Notes: generated by a model not told the origin, from the sequence alone. Positions 1-6,662 are shown, counted from the first letter of the stretch. The stretch: DNA of 36,481 nucleotides from a bacterium (GCA_028277985.1 JANQFG010000186.1:1-36481), one strand, 5' to 3'. Translations and numbers: made by a program.

Positions 1-99
1 AAAAGTGTCCAGCTTCAACCGGAATGCGTGTCCAGTTTGGACCGGAATAGGTGTCCAGGTTAAACCGGAATCAGTGTCCAGGTTCCCCCGGAATACGCA
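1..99. mobile_element. End of an IS21-like insertion sequence with four 23-bp terminal repeats
   Basis: Four head-to-tail units occupy 5-27, 28-50, 51-73 and 74-96. Each begins GTGTCCAG and ends in CCGGAAT plus two bases, with exactly 23-bp spacing. IS21-family elements are known for multiple short repeats at their ends, thought to be transposase binding sites, and for termini starting 5'-TG. Read inward from the neighbouring gene, the terminus here would be TGCGTATTCC, starting at position 99 on the minus strand, exactly where the PocR reading frame loses similarity to its family. The rest of the element (istA/istB) would lie left of the window. The family assignment comes from the repeat pattern alone; no transposase is visible. 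Confidence 0.65.
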
Positions 100-439
100 C
101 CCACGTGGCGATATGCTTGCCACCAATGCGAATCGGGGCGCCCGCCTCCAAGAGGCCGGCACTCCGGCAGAGGTAGATGTTCGGGCCTTCGAGGTCGAGT
201 TTGCCAAGGGAGGTGTCGCTCTCGCTGCACCTCGCCAGTCCCTTCTTGTTCCCCCGGATGATGTCTCCACACAGGCGGCAATAGTTGCTGCGCTCGGTGA
301 TGAACGTTCCGTCCGGGCGCAGTATCTGACACGCGACTCCCGTCGCTTCGGCCACCAGGTCCTGCAAGCGCTGTATGTAATCTAGGTCAAACAGGTCCTC
401 GAACGCGATTCCCTGGATGTCGTCCAACGGCTCTGCCAT
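71..439 (-). pseudogene. PocR-type sensory domain protein, 3' end cut off by the insertion sequence
   Basis: The frame starts at ATG 439 with GGAGGT about 8 bases upstream and reads MAEPLDDIQGIAFEDLF, then a PocR-like ligand-binding domain. Visible family features are LQDLVAEATGVACQI, RPDGTFIT, the cysteine pair in YCRLC, a further Cys in ARCSES, and YLCRSAGLLEAGAPI. The family continues past GGKHIATW for several more strands and usually into a GGDEF, histidine kinase or HTH output domain. Here, after about 113 codons, the frame runs into the insertion-sequence repeats and stops at 71. PocR domains are thought to sense small hydrocarbon derivatives. The output domain, and so the role, is lost from this copy or lies beyond the element. 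An upstream ATG at 574 has no ribosome site and would overlap the terminator. Confidence 0.75.
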
Positions 440-544
440 GGGGAGACCTCCGTCATACGGGTCCGCGGGCTGGTCGGGTGTAACCCTTCCTATGTATCTA
501 ATTCCTTGAGTGAATGGAAGAGATAAAGAGAGGTATATCTGTGC

Positions 545-582
545 AAAAAACACAGCAAGCCGGCGAGCCGCCAACCTACTGT
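545..582 (-). terminator. Intrinsic terminator, probably the original terminator of tRNA-Pro
   Basis: Read on the minus strand, 582-570 can pair along its whole length with 564-552 (13 pairs, four of them G-U, starting ACAG/CTGT). The loop is 5 bases and six T residues follow at 550-545. The G-U pairs form only in minus-strand RNA, so this strand is the functional one. It lies just beyond the tRNA-Pro 3'-half copy at 598-642 and points the same way as the tRNA. It would therefore have ended the tRNA transcript before the island inserted. Confidence 0.7.
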
Positions 583-595
583 TTTTTCATGTCTT

Positions 596-642
<47 letters not shown>

Positions 643-1074
643 GTAGACAGTTTCCTGGTCGATATCAAATGTAACCTATTGAAATTGAAACGCTTTTTCT
701 TCTGCCCTCCTCAAAATCTTAACCGTGCATGCTGTGCATAAGAATCAATATGTTGCATACGGGTCGGCTAGGTTTGCCATACATTTGCCACACAAAACCA
801 ATTGGTCGGTTGACCGGCTGAAACGAAATGAGCGGCGGCCCCAAGTAATCTGGGGTCATTTGCCGTGACGAATGACTGTTCCTCTCGTTTGCGGCCCTCT
901 CGTGTCTCAATGGATTAGAGCGATCAAGTCGTGATAATAGGGGAGGAGTGCAGCCAGAGGCAGAGGTCTCTGTGGGCCTGGAATCTAACTGGGGACGGAG
1001 AAGTCTCACTGGAGCACTTCGGAAGCGGGTAACGCGATTGGATCATTGAGGAGCATCCGAAGAATGAGCGGCCG
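643..1074. other. Gene-free arm of the island next to the distal attachment site
   Basis: I see no convincing gene here. The stretch contains GAAACGCTTTTTCTTCTGCC (689-708), then GTGCAT and TGCATACGGG, and further on GTGGGCCTGGAAT (about 972-984). Each has a close counterpart in the same order at 3850-4110. It therefore looks like a conserved end region shared by two related elements. The open frames in it have no ribosome sites and no recognisable content. Confidence 0.5.
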
Positions 1075-1641
1075 ATGCCAAAAAGACATCAAGTTGAGGT
1101 TATAGAAGATTACAAGGGGTTCCAGCCTACTCTTCCTGCCAAACGAATAGTCGAAAGACTTCTTTCGGGTATACCGGATAGATACCTCATTGGACTTCAG
1201 TCCGTGGTGTTGACAAATGCCAGTGGTCTTACAGGGAAGCAGAAGAGAAGAAAGACATGGTCAAAAGGCCGCAAAGTGGCAATCAAGGACGCCGCAGGTC
1301 TATACCACAGAGAGTGGCAGAATCAGCCCGCCTGGATCGAGATCCTCGTCGACAATATGAGCAGAGATTGGCCTGTCCTGGTGCGGCGAGTGCCCTATAT
1401 TCAGGACCTTTTCGTTGGAGATATCCTTTTTCATGAGATTGGTCATCACATTCACGCAACCCAGGCACCAGAACACAAGGAAAAGGAGGGAGTGGCAGAC
1501 AAGTGGAGTAGCGACCTTGCACGATATTATGGCAGAAGGAAATACTGGTACTTGTTACCTCTCGTATGGGTTCTCGTATTCCTCCTGAGACCACTTCATC
1601 GGCGTCTGAAAAGGAAATTTGAAGAAGAGAATCGAAGCTAG
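1075..1641 (+). CDS. HExxH metalloprotease-like protein with a C-terminal membrane anchor
   Basis: A 188-residue protein of unknown family. Residues 119-125 read FHEIGHH, a zinc-metalloprotease HExxH motif (His120, Glu121, His124). Glu139 in EGVAD, 18 residues after Glu121, is well placed as a third zinc ligand, as in gluzincin-like enzymes. Residues 157-172 are hydrophobic and aromatic, forming one likely membrane segment, followed by a strongly basic tail (RPLHRRLKRK). The N-terminal 110 residues are basic and soluble with no recognised domain. The ATG at 1075 has only a weak upstream purine stretch. The gene sits first in a run of unassigned membrane or secreted genes on the tRNA-Pro island. 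Protease activity is inferred from the motif only. Confidence 0.6.
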   Translation: MPKRHQVEVIEDYKGFQPTLPAKRIVERLLSGIPDRYLIGLQSVVLTNASGLTGKQKRRKTWSKGRKVAIKDAAGLYHREWQNQPAWIEILVDNMSRDWPVLVRRVPYIQDLFVGDILFHEIGHHIHATQAPEHKEKEGVADKWSSDLARYYGRRKYWYLLPLVWVLVFLLRPLHRRLKRKFEEENRS

Positions 1642-1768
1642 ATTTCTAGGTAGCTGCTTTCGCTGAGTATGCCACATACATGGGTTCAGGCTTGCCAATG
1701 GGCGGCTTAGGCGATCCAGTTTCATAGAAGAAGCAACTGTCTCAACCCTCGTATTGATGGAATAGAGG

Positions 1769-2212
1769 ATGAACAATAGAGCAAGAACAGGGAAGGTTCA
1801 CTTCTGTTACAACGAGCGTACCGCGAGGGTCATGCTCATTCTGTGTGCTGTTCTTGCTGCCATCTACATCCTGTCGTTCGCTTTGCATACTGATCGGCCT
1901 CTAAGACTAGCGTCCATTCTACTCTTGTTGATACCGGCAATCTGGGCATCCCATTTTGTCTGGCTGATCTGGTTGGGAAGAAGGCATCCAGTGTTCTCTG
2001 TATCGGATGAGCGGGTCGAATGGCGCGAGCCAGCATCTCAAAAACGCTCCTGTCTTCCCACTGCTGATATCATGGGCATAGAGCGGGTTACAAGGAATGT
2101 CGTGGTCTTCAACAGCCTGTCAAAGGGAAGCGTGCGTATCCCGTTTTCGGGGATTTCTCTGGGAGACAGAGAAGAGCTGAAGCGACTCCTCGAACGGCGA
2201 TTTGGAGCCTAA
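1769..2212 (+). CDS. Small membrane protein with two N-terminal membrane segments and a PH-like tail
   Basis: 147 residues. Two hydrophobic segments lie at about 20-37 and 46-68. A soluble tail with alternating strand-like segments follows (PVFSVSDERVEW, VTRNVVVFNS, GSVRIPFSGI) and ends in a helix (EELKRLLERRF). This arrangement is typical of bacterial proteins with a PH-like domain behind a hydrophobic hairpin, whose functions are mostly unknown. The start at ATG 1769 follows GAGG directly, so the ribosome site is poor and the start is uncertain. Gene order on the island suggests co-transcription with the downstream membrane genes. No function is assigned. Confidence 0.55.
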   Translation: MNNRARTGKVHFCYNERTARVMLILCAVLAAIYILSFALHTDRPLRLASILLLLIPAIWASHFVWLIWLGRRHPVFSVSDERVEWREPASQKRSCLPTADIMGIERVTRNVVVFNSLSKGSVRIPFSGISLGDREELKRLLERRFGA

Positions 2213-2273
2213 GAGACGGTCTAGTAGCTTTGTCGCATAAGTAGCGGCATCATGAAAGTGGAGAGGATGCAAT

Positions 2274-3029
2274 ATGGAGGGTGAGGAGATTGGGGGAGGC
2301 CCACTGTCTCAACCCGAGCATGTTCTGAATCCACAGGAATGCGTCTCTGAGGGTTGGAAACATTTCAAGCAGAACAAGGCAGTGGCAATACTCGGCTGTG
2401 CGATATACCTATGGCTATCAGTATGTGTAAGTGGTCTGCCTGCCTTTGCGTGGATCTTCTATGACCTCATTATAGATCCCGCAATGCAAGGTGGACTTGC
2501 AATACTTAGCTTGAATCTGGCGAGAAACCAGTCTCCCAGGATTCTCCAGATCTTCAAGGGATTCGAGAGATACTGGAGCTTCTTAGGTGCCACTTGGCTC
2601 TTATATGGAGTCTTTGCACTCTGCCTACTACCTATCGGTTTCGGATTGATTATCGACTCGGCGATCGATGTCTATACGATACTGTTTTCAATCCTGAGCA
2701 TCGCGCTCATCGCTCACTTCTTTCTTAGATGGTTCATGGTTACGTATCTGATTGCGGACGGATTCAGTGTTATTGAGGCGTTCAGGAAGAGCGCACGAAT
2801 GACTCGGGGATATCGTGCGAGACTCCTAATGCTCTTCCTTTTGTCGTTGTTGCTTGCCTTGGCTGGATTTATGCTGTTTTTTCTTGGATCTCTTGTGACT
2901 TTCCCTGTGTCAGCAATCGCATGTGCAGTTGCATATGCCAGACTAGCGGATTCTCAATCTTCACAGGTCGAAGAGCTTGATTGCAGAACTGATACGCTCG
3001 AAGATAGTCCACACCTGGGACGGTTGTAG
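2274..3029 (+). CDS. Polytopic integral membrane protein, unknown function
   Basis: 251 residues. About five to six hydrophobic segments span residues 35-220, between a short soluble N-terminus with an NPQECVSEGW-type opening and a polar C-terminal tail. The pattern (soluble opening, paired helices, a RWFMVTYLIADG stretch, then an amphipathic FRKSARMTRG helix before the last hydrophobic pair) resembles the loosely defined membrane families annotated as DUF975 or glycerophosphodiesterase membrane domain. I cannot choose between them. A purine-rich ribosome site (GGAGAGG) lies 7 bases before ATG 2274. The next gene starts 35 bases after the stop, so the two are probably co-transcribed. Confidence 0.6.
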   Translation: MEGEEIGGGPLSQPEHVLNPQECVSEGWKHFKQNKAVAILGCAIYLWLSVCVSGLPAFAWIFYDLIIDPAMQGGLAILSLNLARNQSPRILQIFKGFERYWSFLGATWLLYGVFALCLLPIGFGLIIDSAIDVYTILFSILSIALIAHFFLRWFMVTYLIADGFSVIEAFRKSARMTRGYRARLLMLFLLSLLLALAGFMLFFLGSLVTFPVSAIACAVAYARLADSQSSQVEELDCRTDTLEDSPHLGRL

Positions 3030-3064
3030 AAGCAGGAATTCTCTGGCAGCTCCAGGAGAGGCCA

Positions 3065-3598
3065 ATGATAAGCAGAGGAAACCTTAAGCTGATCATGTTT
3101 GGTTTGATCATCCACTGCAACGCCATTTCCTGCATCCCTGAGAGAGATACTCCCAGGGACATGATCATCAGGGACCTCCAGAAGGAGTTTCATCATAATG
3201 AGCGGGTGGTATTCGAGGCAGATGTCGAAGGGTGTAGGGCGGATTACATGGTGACGGATATCAAAATACTGAAGTGGTCAGAAGCAGATGAGGGTACGGC
3301 TGAGGCGAAGGTCCGTTTCATAACTCACCATGTTAGTAGTTGCCTTGGAGGTAGTGGAGTCGGCTCCGGAAGTATGAAGAGAGTCGGTATCATGCATTAC
3401 CGGAAGGTGGACCAGGGATGGAAGATGGTGAGATTTCAGGAACTCAGAGCTCGTTTGGTCGGTGTGGAATTGCCTCCTGAGATGCAGAAGCTGAGTGATG
3501 AGCGATTTGAGGAAAGCGTCAGGAGGAATACAGAGATAGTCGAGGAGAAGCTCAGAGAGTCTCGAACCAGCAACGCATGGGATTCGTTGCCGCAGTAG
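3065..3598 (+). CDS. Putative secreted or lipid-anchored protein, unknown function
   Basis: 177 residues with an AGGAGAGG ribosome site just before ATG 3065. Residues 1-23 form a basic then hydrophobic leader (KLIMFGLIIHC, then ISCIP). Either Cys18 or Cys23 could be a lipidated cysteine, although neither context is a textbook lipobox. The remainder is soluble, with a central strand-rich region that includes two cysteines (Cys55, Cys92) and a Gly/Ser stretch (GGSGVGSGS), then a charged C-terminal helix (EESVRRNTEIVEEKLRES). No family is recognised. It is the last gene of the run starting at 1075. Confidence 0.5.
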   Translation: MISRGNLKLIMFGLIIHCNAISCIPERDTPRDMIIRDLQKEFHHNERVVFEADVEGCRADYMVTDIKILKWSEADEGTAEAKVRFITHHVSSCLGGSGVGSGSMKRVGIMHYRKVDQGWKMVRFQELRARLVGVELPPEMQKLSDERFEESVRRNTEIVEEKLRESRTSNAWDSLPQ

Positions 3599-4154
3599 AA
3601 GTGTGCCCCAGTACGGGCATTGGGGGTCCTGTAAAAGAGCGGCTTGCCGAGTACTACGATATCGGGGTGGGAAGTGGAAAATACATAGGGTCAGTTGTGG
3701 CGAAAAACCCAAACAACAACAAATCATCGACTCTCTAACTTGATGTTTTCTTTGAACTTTCTGTAGGCATGTGAGATATTTCTACTTCCGACCAGCTGGA
3801 CCTGCTGCACCATGTGTTCTGTCCGTCATTTACCATAAACCATTGCATTTGAAGCGCTTTTTGTCTGCCCTCCTTCAAGTTCTCTGCCGCGAATACGGTG
3901 CATGGCGTTCATAGAGTGCATACGGGCTGTCCAGGATCAGTGGACACGCTACTTGGCACTGGGAGAGGTTAGAGTGTCCAATTCTTGATAGATTCTATAT
4001 CCAGGCTTCTTGCTTGCGGAATGTGAAATATGAACCCCCCGGTGCCTTTGCGAGGCATGGCGAACAGTCAACCGCCTCCGAAATGTGAGGTTCTCAGTGG
4101 GCCTGAAAAGGGGGGCAAGGTCACATGCAACCTGAGAAGAACCTAGAAAAAGGC
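3599..4154. other. Junction region between the two halves of the island, without genes
   Basis: No gene is supported here. A degenerate copy of the tRNA-Pro T-arm and variable region appears at 3786-3803 (TTCCGACCAGCTGGACCTG against CTCCGACCACCTGGACCCC). A segment at about 3835-3935 (ACCATTGCATTTGAAGCGC, TTTTTGTCTGCCCTCCTTC, then GTGCAT and GTGCATACGGGC) parallels 670-765. A later piece (TTCTCAGTGGGCCTGAAAA, about 4091-4109) parallels 966-984. The region reads as the worn end of a second related element placed next to the first. Confidence 0.5.
3786..3803 (-). repeat. Degenerate third copy of the tRNA-Pro attachment core
   Basis: The stretch keeps TCCGACCA and CTGGACC of the tRNA-Pro T-arm/variable region with one intervening substitution, but the acceptor strand and CCA side are not recognisable. 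It is far more decayed than the copy at 598-642. Support comes mainly from the shared sequence that follows it, in the same order and spacing as after 642. On its own, a match this short would not be persuasive. Confidence 0.45.
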
Positions 4155-4183
4155 TTGCATTAGGATACGACCGGTCATATACT
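4155..4183 (+). promoter_or_regulatory. Promoter of the TetR-family gene, with an operator in the spacer
   Basis: TTGCAT (4155-4160) and TATACT (4178-4183) are separated by exactly 17 bases, a good sigma-70 type promoter. The near-perfect palindrome ATACGACCGGTCATAT (4165-4180) occupies the spacer and overlaps the -10 box, so bound repressor would block RNA polymerase. The expected transcription start (about 4189-4191) coincides with the ATG at 4191 and there is no ribosome site, so the message would be leaderless or nearly so. Confidence 0.7.
4165..4180. promoter_or_regulatory. Operator palindrome 1 for the NemR-like repressor
   Basis: ATACGACCGGTCATAT is a 16-base inverted repeat with a single mismatched pair. 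Its core GACCGGTC recurs at 4865-4872 in the promoter of the next gene. Two copies of the same palindrome in the two promoters of a repressor-reductase pair strongly suggest autoregulation together with control of the target gene. Confidence 0.7.
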
Positions 4184-4190
4184 AAAGTTT

Positions 4191-4814
4191 ATGGCACGAC
4201 CTAGGCAAAATGAGCATAAGCGGGAGGAACTCCTGCAAAAAGGAATCGAATTGCTTGCAGAGCACGGATACCACGGAACCGGCCTGAAGAAGATCCTGGA
4301 AACGGTTGAGGTCCCCAAAGGCTCTTTCTATAACTATTTTGCGAGCAAAGAAGAATTCGTTTCTGAAACCATAGGACAGTATAGCCGGAACTCGGCACGG
4401 AAACTGGATGATTTTGTCGAGAAGTCAAATGATGACCCGGTCACGAAAATCCGGAAGATCTTTCTTGCCCTGTTGACCGAAATTGAAGCAAACGGGCAAA
4501 GGGGATGTCTGGTGGGGAACCTGGCCGCTGAAATCGGTACCAGCAGCGCACTCTGTCAGAGAAGCATGCAGCACGCCTTTGCTTCGTGGAAAGAACGATT
4601 CATTGACCTTATTTCCGATGCTCAGAATCAGAATCTGCTGCGGCAGGACCTGTCCGCCGAAATTCTGTGCGATACCCTCTGGGATACCTGGCAGGGAGCC
4701 CTGCTCAAAATGAAGATAGACGGCAACACATCCCATTTGAAAAAAACACTCGAGGTCATGCTGGATCATCTGTTTGTGCCTGCGGCCTCCATCCAAATTC
4801 CCGAAGAATCGTAA
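4191..4814 (+). CDS. NemR-like TetR/AcrR family transcriptional repressor
   Basis: 207 residues, typical TetR length. The N-terminal helix-turn-helix occupies about residues 29-55 (GTGLKKILETVEVPKGSFYN, then YF.SKEEF). The C-terminal ligand domain contains RGCLVGNLAAE, with Cys at 106, and LLKMK with Lys at 175. In E. coli NemR, as I recall it, Cys106 and Lys175 form the redox/electrophile switch, and here they stand at the same residue numbers. Cys122 and Cys160 are also present. The gene lies 83 bases upstream of an Old Yellow Enzyme reductase, the same pairing as nemR-nemA. Matching palindromes lie in both promoters. The likely role is repression relieved by reactive electrophiles, quinones or hypochlorous acid. 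The message may be leaderless. Confidence 0.85.
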   Translation: MARPRQNEHKREELLQKGIELLAEHGYHGTGLKKILETVEVPKGSFYNYFASKEEFVSETIGQYSRNSARKLDDFVEKSNDDPVTKIRKIFLALLTEIEANGQRGCLVGNLAAEIGTSSALCQRSMQHAFASWKERFIDLISDAQNQNLLRQDLSAEILCDTLWDTWQGALLKMKIDGNTSHLKKTLEVMLDHLFVPAASIQIPEES

Positions 4815-4857
4815 CAGAAAGCGTAATGTCATAGGAGAAGTGGTATGTTCTTTTATT

Positions 4858-4887
4858 TTGAGACGACCGGTCTAATTTTTATCTATA
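4858..4887 (+). promoter_or_regulatory. Promoter and operator 2 of the Old Yellow Enzyme gene
   Basis: TTGAGA (4858-4863) is followed after 16-18 bases by an AT-rich -10 candidate (TATCTA at 4880-4885 or TCTATA at 4882-4887). The core GACCGGTC, identical to that in the upstream regulator's promoter, lies at 4865-4872 inside the spacer. A repressor bound here would exclude RNA polymerase. A clear AAGGGGG ribosome site follows before ATG 4898. Confidence 0.65.
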
Positions 4888-4897
4888 AGGGGGAAAG

Positions 4898-6040
4898 ATG
4901 AGCAAACAAGTATTTGAAACCAATACCATTGGTGGGATCGAAGTCCGGAATAGAATATTCAGGTCAGCGACCTTTGAAGGTCTTGCAGTCGACGGTGGAA
5001 AGGTGAGTCCGGCGATAATGGATATGTACCGGTCTCTGTCAGAGGGAGGAGTGGGACTCATCATAACCGGCTATATGGGTTTCTCGGCTACGGACAATCT
5101 CTCTCCACGTACGGTTTCCATCGGCAGCGATGATGCCATTGGCCCGTTGACTGAACTGGCCCAGACAGTTCATGCCGGCGGAAGTCGGATTGTGGCCCAG
5201 ATTACACATCTCGGATCCCAGCTGACCTATGCACCCACGCAGGAGGTGTTTGCACCGTCGGATGTCACCGAGCCGGTGAACGGAATACGGCCCAAACCCT
5301 TTCGTACGGAACAGATCCGGGGACTCGTAAAGGAATTCGGTGAAGCAGCCCTGCGATTGAAGAAATCCGGATTTGACGGTGTTCAGATCCACGGTGCCCA
5401 TGGTTACCTGCTCAGCAAGTTTCTGAGTCCGGTATACAACAAGAGGACCGATGAATACGGTGGAAGCCCGGACAAGAACGTACGGATTATCCTGGAGATC
5501 ATCGAATCGATAAGAAACACATGTGGGAGGGATTTTCCGGTTTGGATGAAGCTGAACTGTTCCGATTTCGGTCGGGAAGAGAATTCCTATGAATTTGATG
5601 ACTTTGTCGTCACGGCAAAAGAAGTTGCCAACGGAGGAGTGGATGCCATTGAAGTAAGCGGAGGAACGATGACAGGAAGATTCCCGTCTAGTCGTACAAA
5701 ATCCCATGAAGCCTATCATCTGGATTATGCAAGGAGGATAGCCTTAGAGGTGGATATTCCCCTCATCCTCGTTGGAGGATTCAGGAGTATTGATACACTC
5801 GAACAGGCGTTGACGGAAAAGAATATTGAAGCGGTATCTATGTGCCGTCCCCTGATCAGGGAACCCGATCTTGTAAAACGCTGGACCGAAGGAGATCGTT
5901 CGGAGGCTGCCTGTGTAGCATGTAACGGGTGCTTCAATCCCAGCGGAACCCGCTGCTTCTTTGAGCTTGAAGGGGAAGAACGAGAGGCTCAGAAAGAGGT
6001 CATGAAAATGATCAAACTCATGAGAGGCAATGATTCGTAA
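4898..6040 (+). CDS. Old Yellow Enzyme family NAD(P)H:flavin oxidoreductase (ene-reductase)
   Basis: 380 residues, a single TIM-barrel FMN enzyme. The substrate-binding pair is His165 and His168 in QIHGAHGYLLSKFLSP, followed by the family signature YNKRTDEYGGS. Late motifs VGGF and the SMCRPLIREPDL phosphate-binding loop are intact. Near the C-terminus, Cys339, Cys342, Cys345 and Cys353 (CVACNGC, then GTRC) resemble the iron-sulfur ligand set of the 2,4-dienoyl-CoA reductase branch, although the second flavin/NAD domain of those enzymes is absent. The expected reaction is NAD(P)H-dependent reduction of activated C=C bonds such as enones, maleimides or quinones. With its NemR-like neighbour and shared operator it looks like an electrophile-detoxification unit. 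Confidence 0.9.
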   Translation: MSKQVFETNTIGGIEVRNRIFRSATFEGLAVDGGKVSPAIMDMYRSLSEGGVGLIITGYMGFSATDNLSPRTVSIGSDDAIGPLTELAQTVHAGGSRIVAQITHLGSQLTYAPTQEVFAPSDVTEPVNGIRPKPFRTEQIRGLVKEFGEAALRLKKSGFDGVQIHGAHGYLLSKFLSPVYNKRTDEYGGSPDKNVRIILEIIESIRNTCGRDFPVWMKLNCSDFGREENSYEFDDFVVTAKEVANGGVDAIEVSGGTMTGRFPSSRTKSHEAYHLDYARRIALEVDIPLILVGGFRSIDTLEQALTEKNIEAVSMCRPLIREPDLVKRWTEGDRSEAACVACNGCFNPSGTRCFFELEGEEREAQKEVMKMIKLMRGNDS

Positions 6041-6050
6041 AGGAGGGGCT

Positions 6051-6179
6051 ATGCCAAAACTAACGTACTATCTGGCAATCGCCGCGCTGTTATTCGGCGC
6101 CAACCCGGCTCATTCCGGTGAACTGAAACTGGAAATTTCTACTTCTGAACCAAATGAAGTAAATGTGACTTCACTATAG
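6051..6179 (+). pseudogene. Truncated secreted-protein gene (42 codons)
   Basis: A strong AGGAGGGG ribosome site precedes ATG 6051, only 10 bases after the reductase stop. The first 22 residues are a good signal peptide (MPKLTYYLAIAALLFGANPA, then HSGE). The mature part is only about 20 residues (LKLEISTSEPNEVNVTSL) before a TAG. A real start and signal peptide with almost no mature domain suggests that the gene lost its 3' part. The mature opening resembles the first strand of some periplasmic metallo-beta-lactamase-fold hydrolases, but that resemblance is from memory and weak. The break lies next to the attC-like site that follows. Confidence 0.5.
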
Positions 6180-6186
6180 ACAGTTT

Positions 6187-6247
6187 GGATAACAATTCAT
6201 TGGTGTGGACGCCAAAGATCGAGCGCCACACAGTTCAACTGTTAGGC
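6187..6247 (+). repeat. Integron-type attC recombination site
   Basis: The 61-base segment has the attC layout. It starts with a degenerate R'' box GGATAAC followed by AATTCATT, and ends with the perfect R' box GTTAGGC (6241-6247). Between them GTGTGG (6203-6208), an unpaired A (6209) and CGC (6210-6212) pair with GCG (6223-6225) and CCACAC (6226-6231) around a 10-base loop. The single unpaired base in the stem is the hallmark used by integron integrases to choose the strand. Outer AACA/TGTT also pair. A ribosome site and ATG follow the R' box within 20 bases, as in gene cassettes. Confidence 0.7.
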
Positions 6248-6266
6248 TTCCAAAGGAGAGAAGATC

Positions 6267-6662
6267 ATGAAACTAAAGAGTGTTGTCTTGTTTTCAGCGT
6301 CGCTGGGAATCGGCGTCATAGGTTTGGGGTATTTGCTTTCTCCGCAGTTCATGTATGGCCTTTACGGCATCGATCTGGAAACCGTTAACGAAGCGAACAT
6401 GGTGCGATCAGCCTATGGTGGTTTGTTCATTGGTTTCGCCATTCTCTTTCTCTTGGGCACACTTCGGGATCAATTCGCCAAGCCAGCTCTAATCGCGCTA
6501 CTGACGTTTATGGCTAGTTTCGCGAGTGGCCGGATTGTGAGCATTTTCGTGGATGGAATGCCCTCGCTACTTATCCTTTCACTCATCGTTCTTGAAATTA
6601 CATATTCAGCATTGGCGGCCTATTTGCTGTCAGCGAAATGTGAGTCGAACAACAGCGCCTAA
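6267..6662 (+). CDS. DUF4345-type four-helix membrane protein in a cassette-like context
   Basis: 131 residues with four hydrophobic segments (about 5-27, 49-67, 72-92 and 98-122). The pattern N.VRSAYGGLFIGFAILF, then a small-residue helix ending SGRIVSIFVDG, matches the DUF4345 family of small inner-membrane proteins of unknown function. An AAAGGAGA ribosome site precedes ATG 6267. The gene begins 20 bases after the R' box of an attC site, and its stop lies inside GCCTAAT (6657-6663), which resembles the start of a second attC. No complete downstream attC could be traced. It is best read as a stray integron cassette carried by the island. Confidence 0.75.
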   Translation: MKLKSVVLFSASLGIGVIGLGYLLSPQFMYGLYGIDLETVNEANMVRSAYGGLFIGFAILFLLGTLRDQFAKPALIALLTFMASFASGRIVSIFVDGMPSLLILSLIVLEITYSALAAYLLSAKCESNNSA

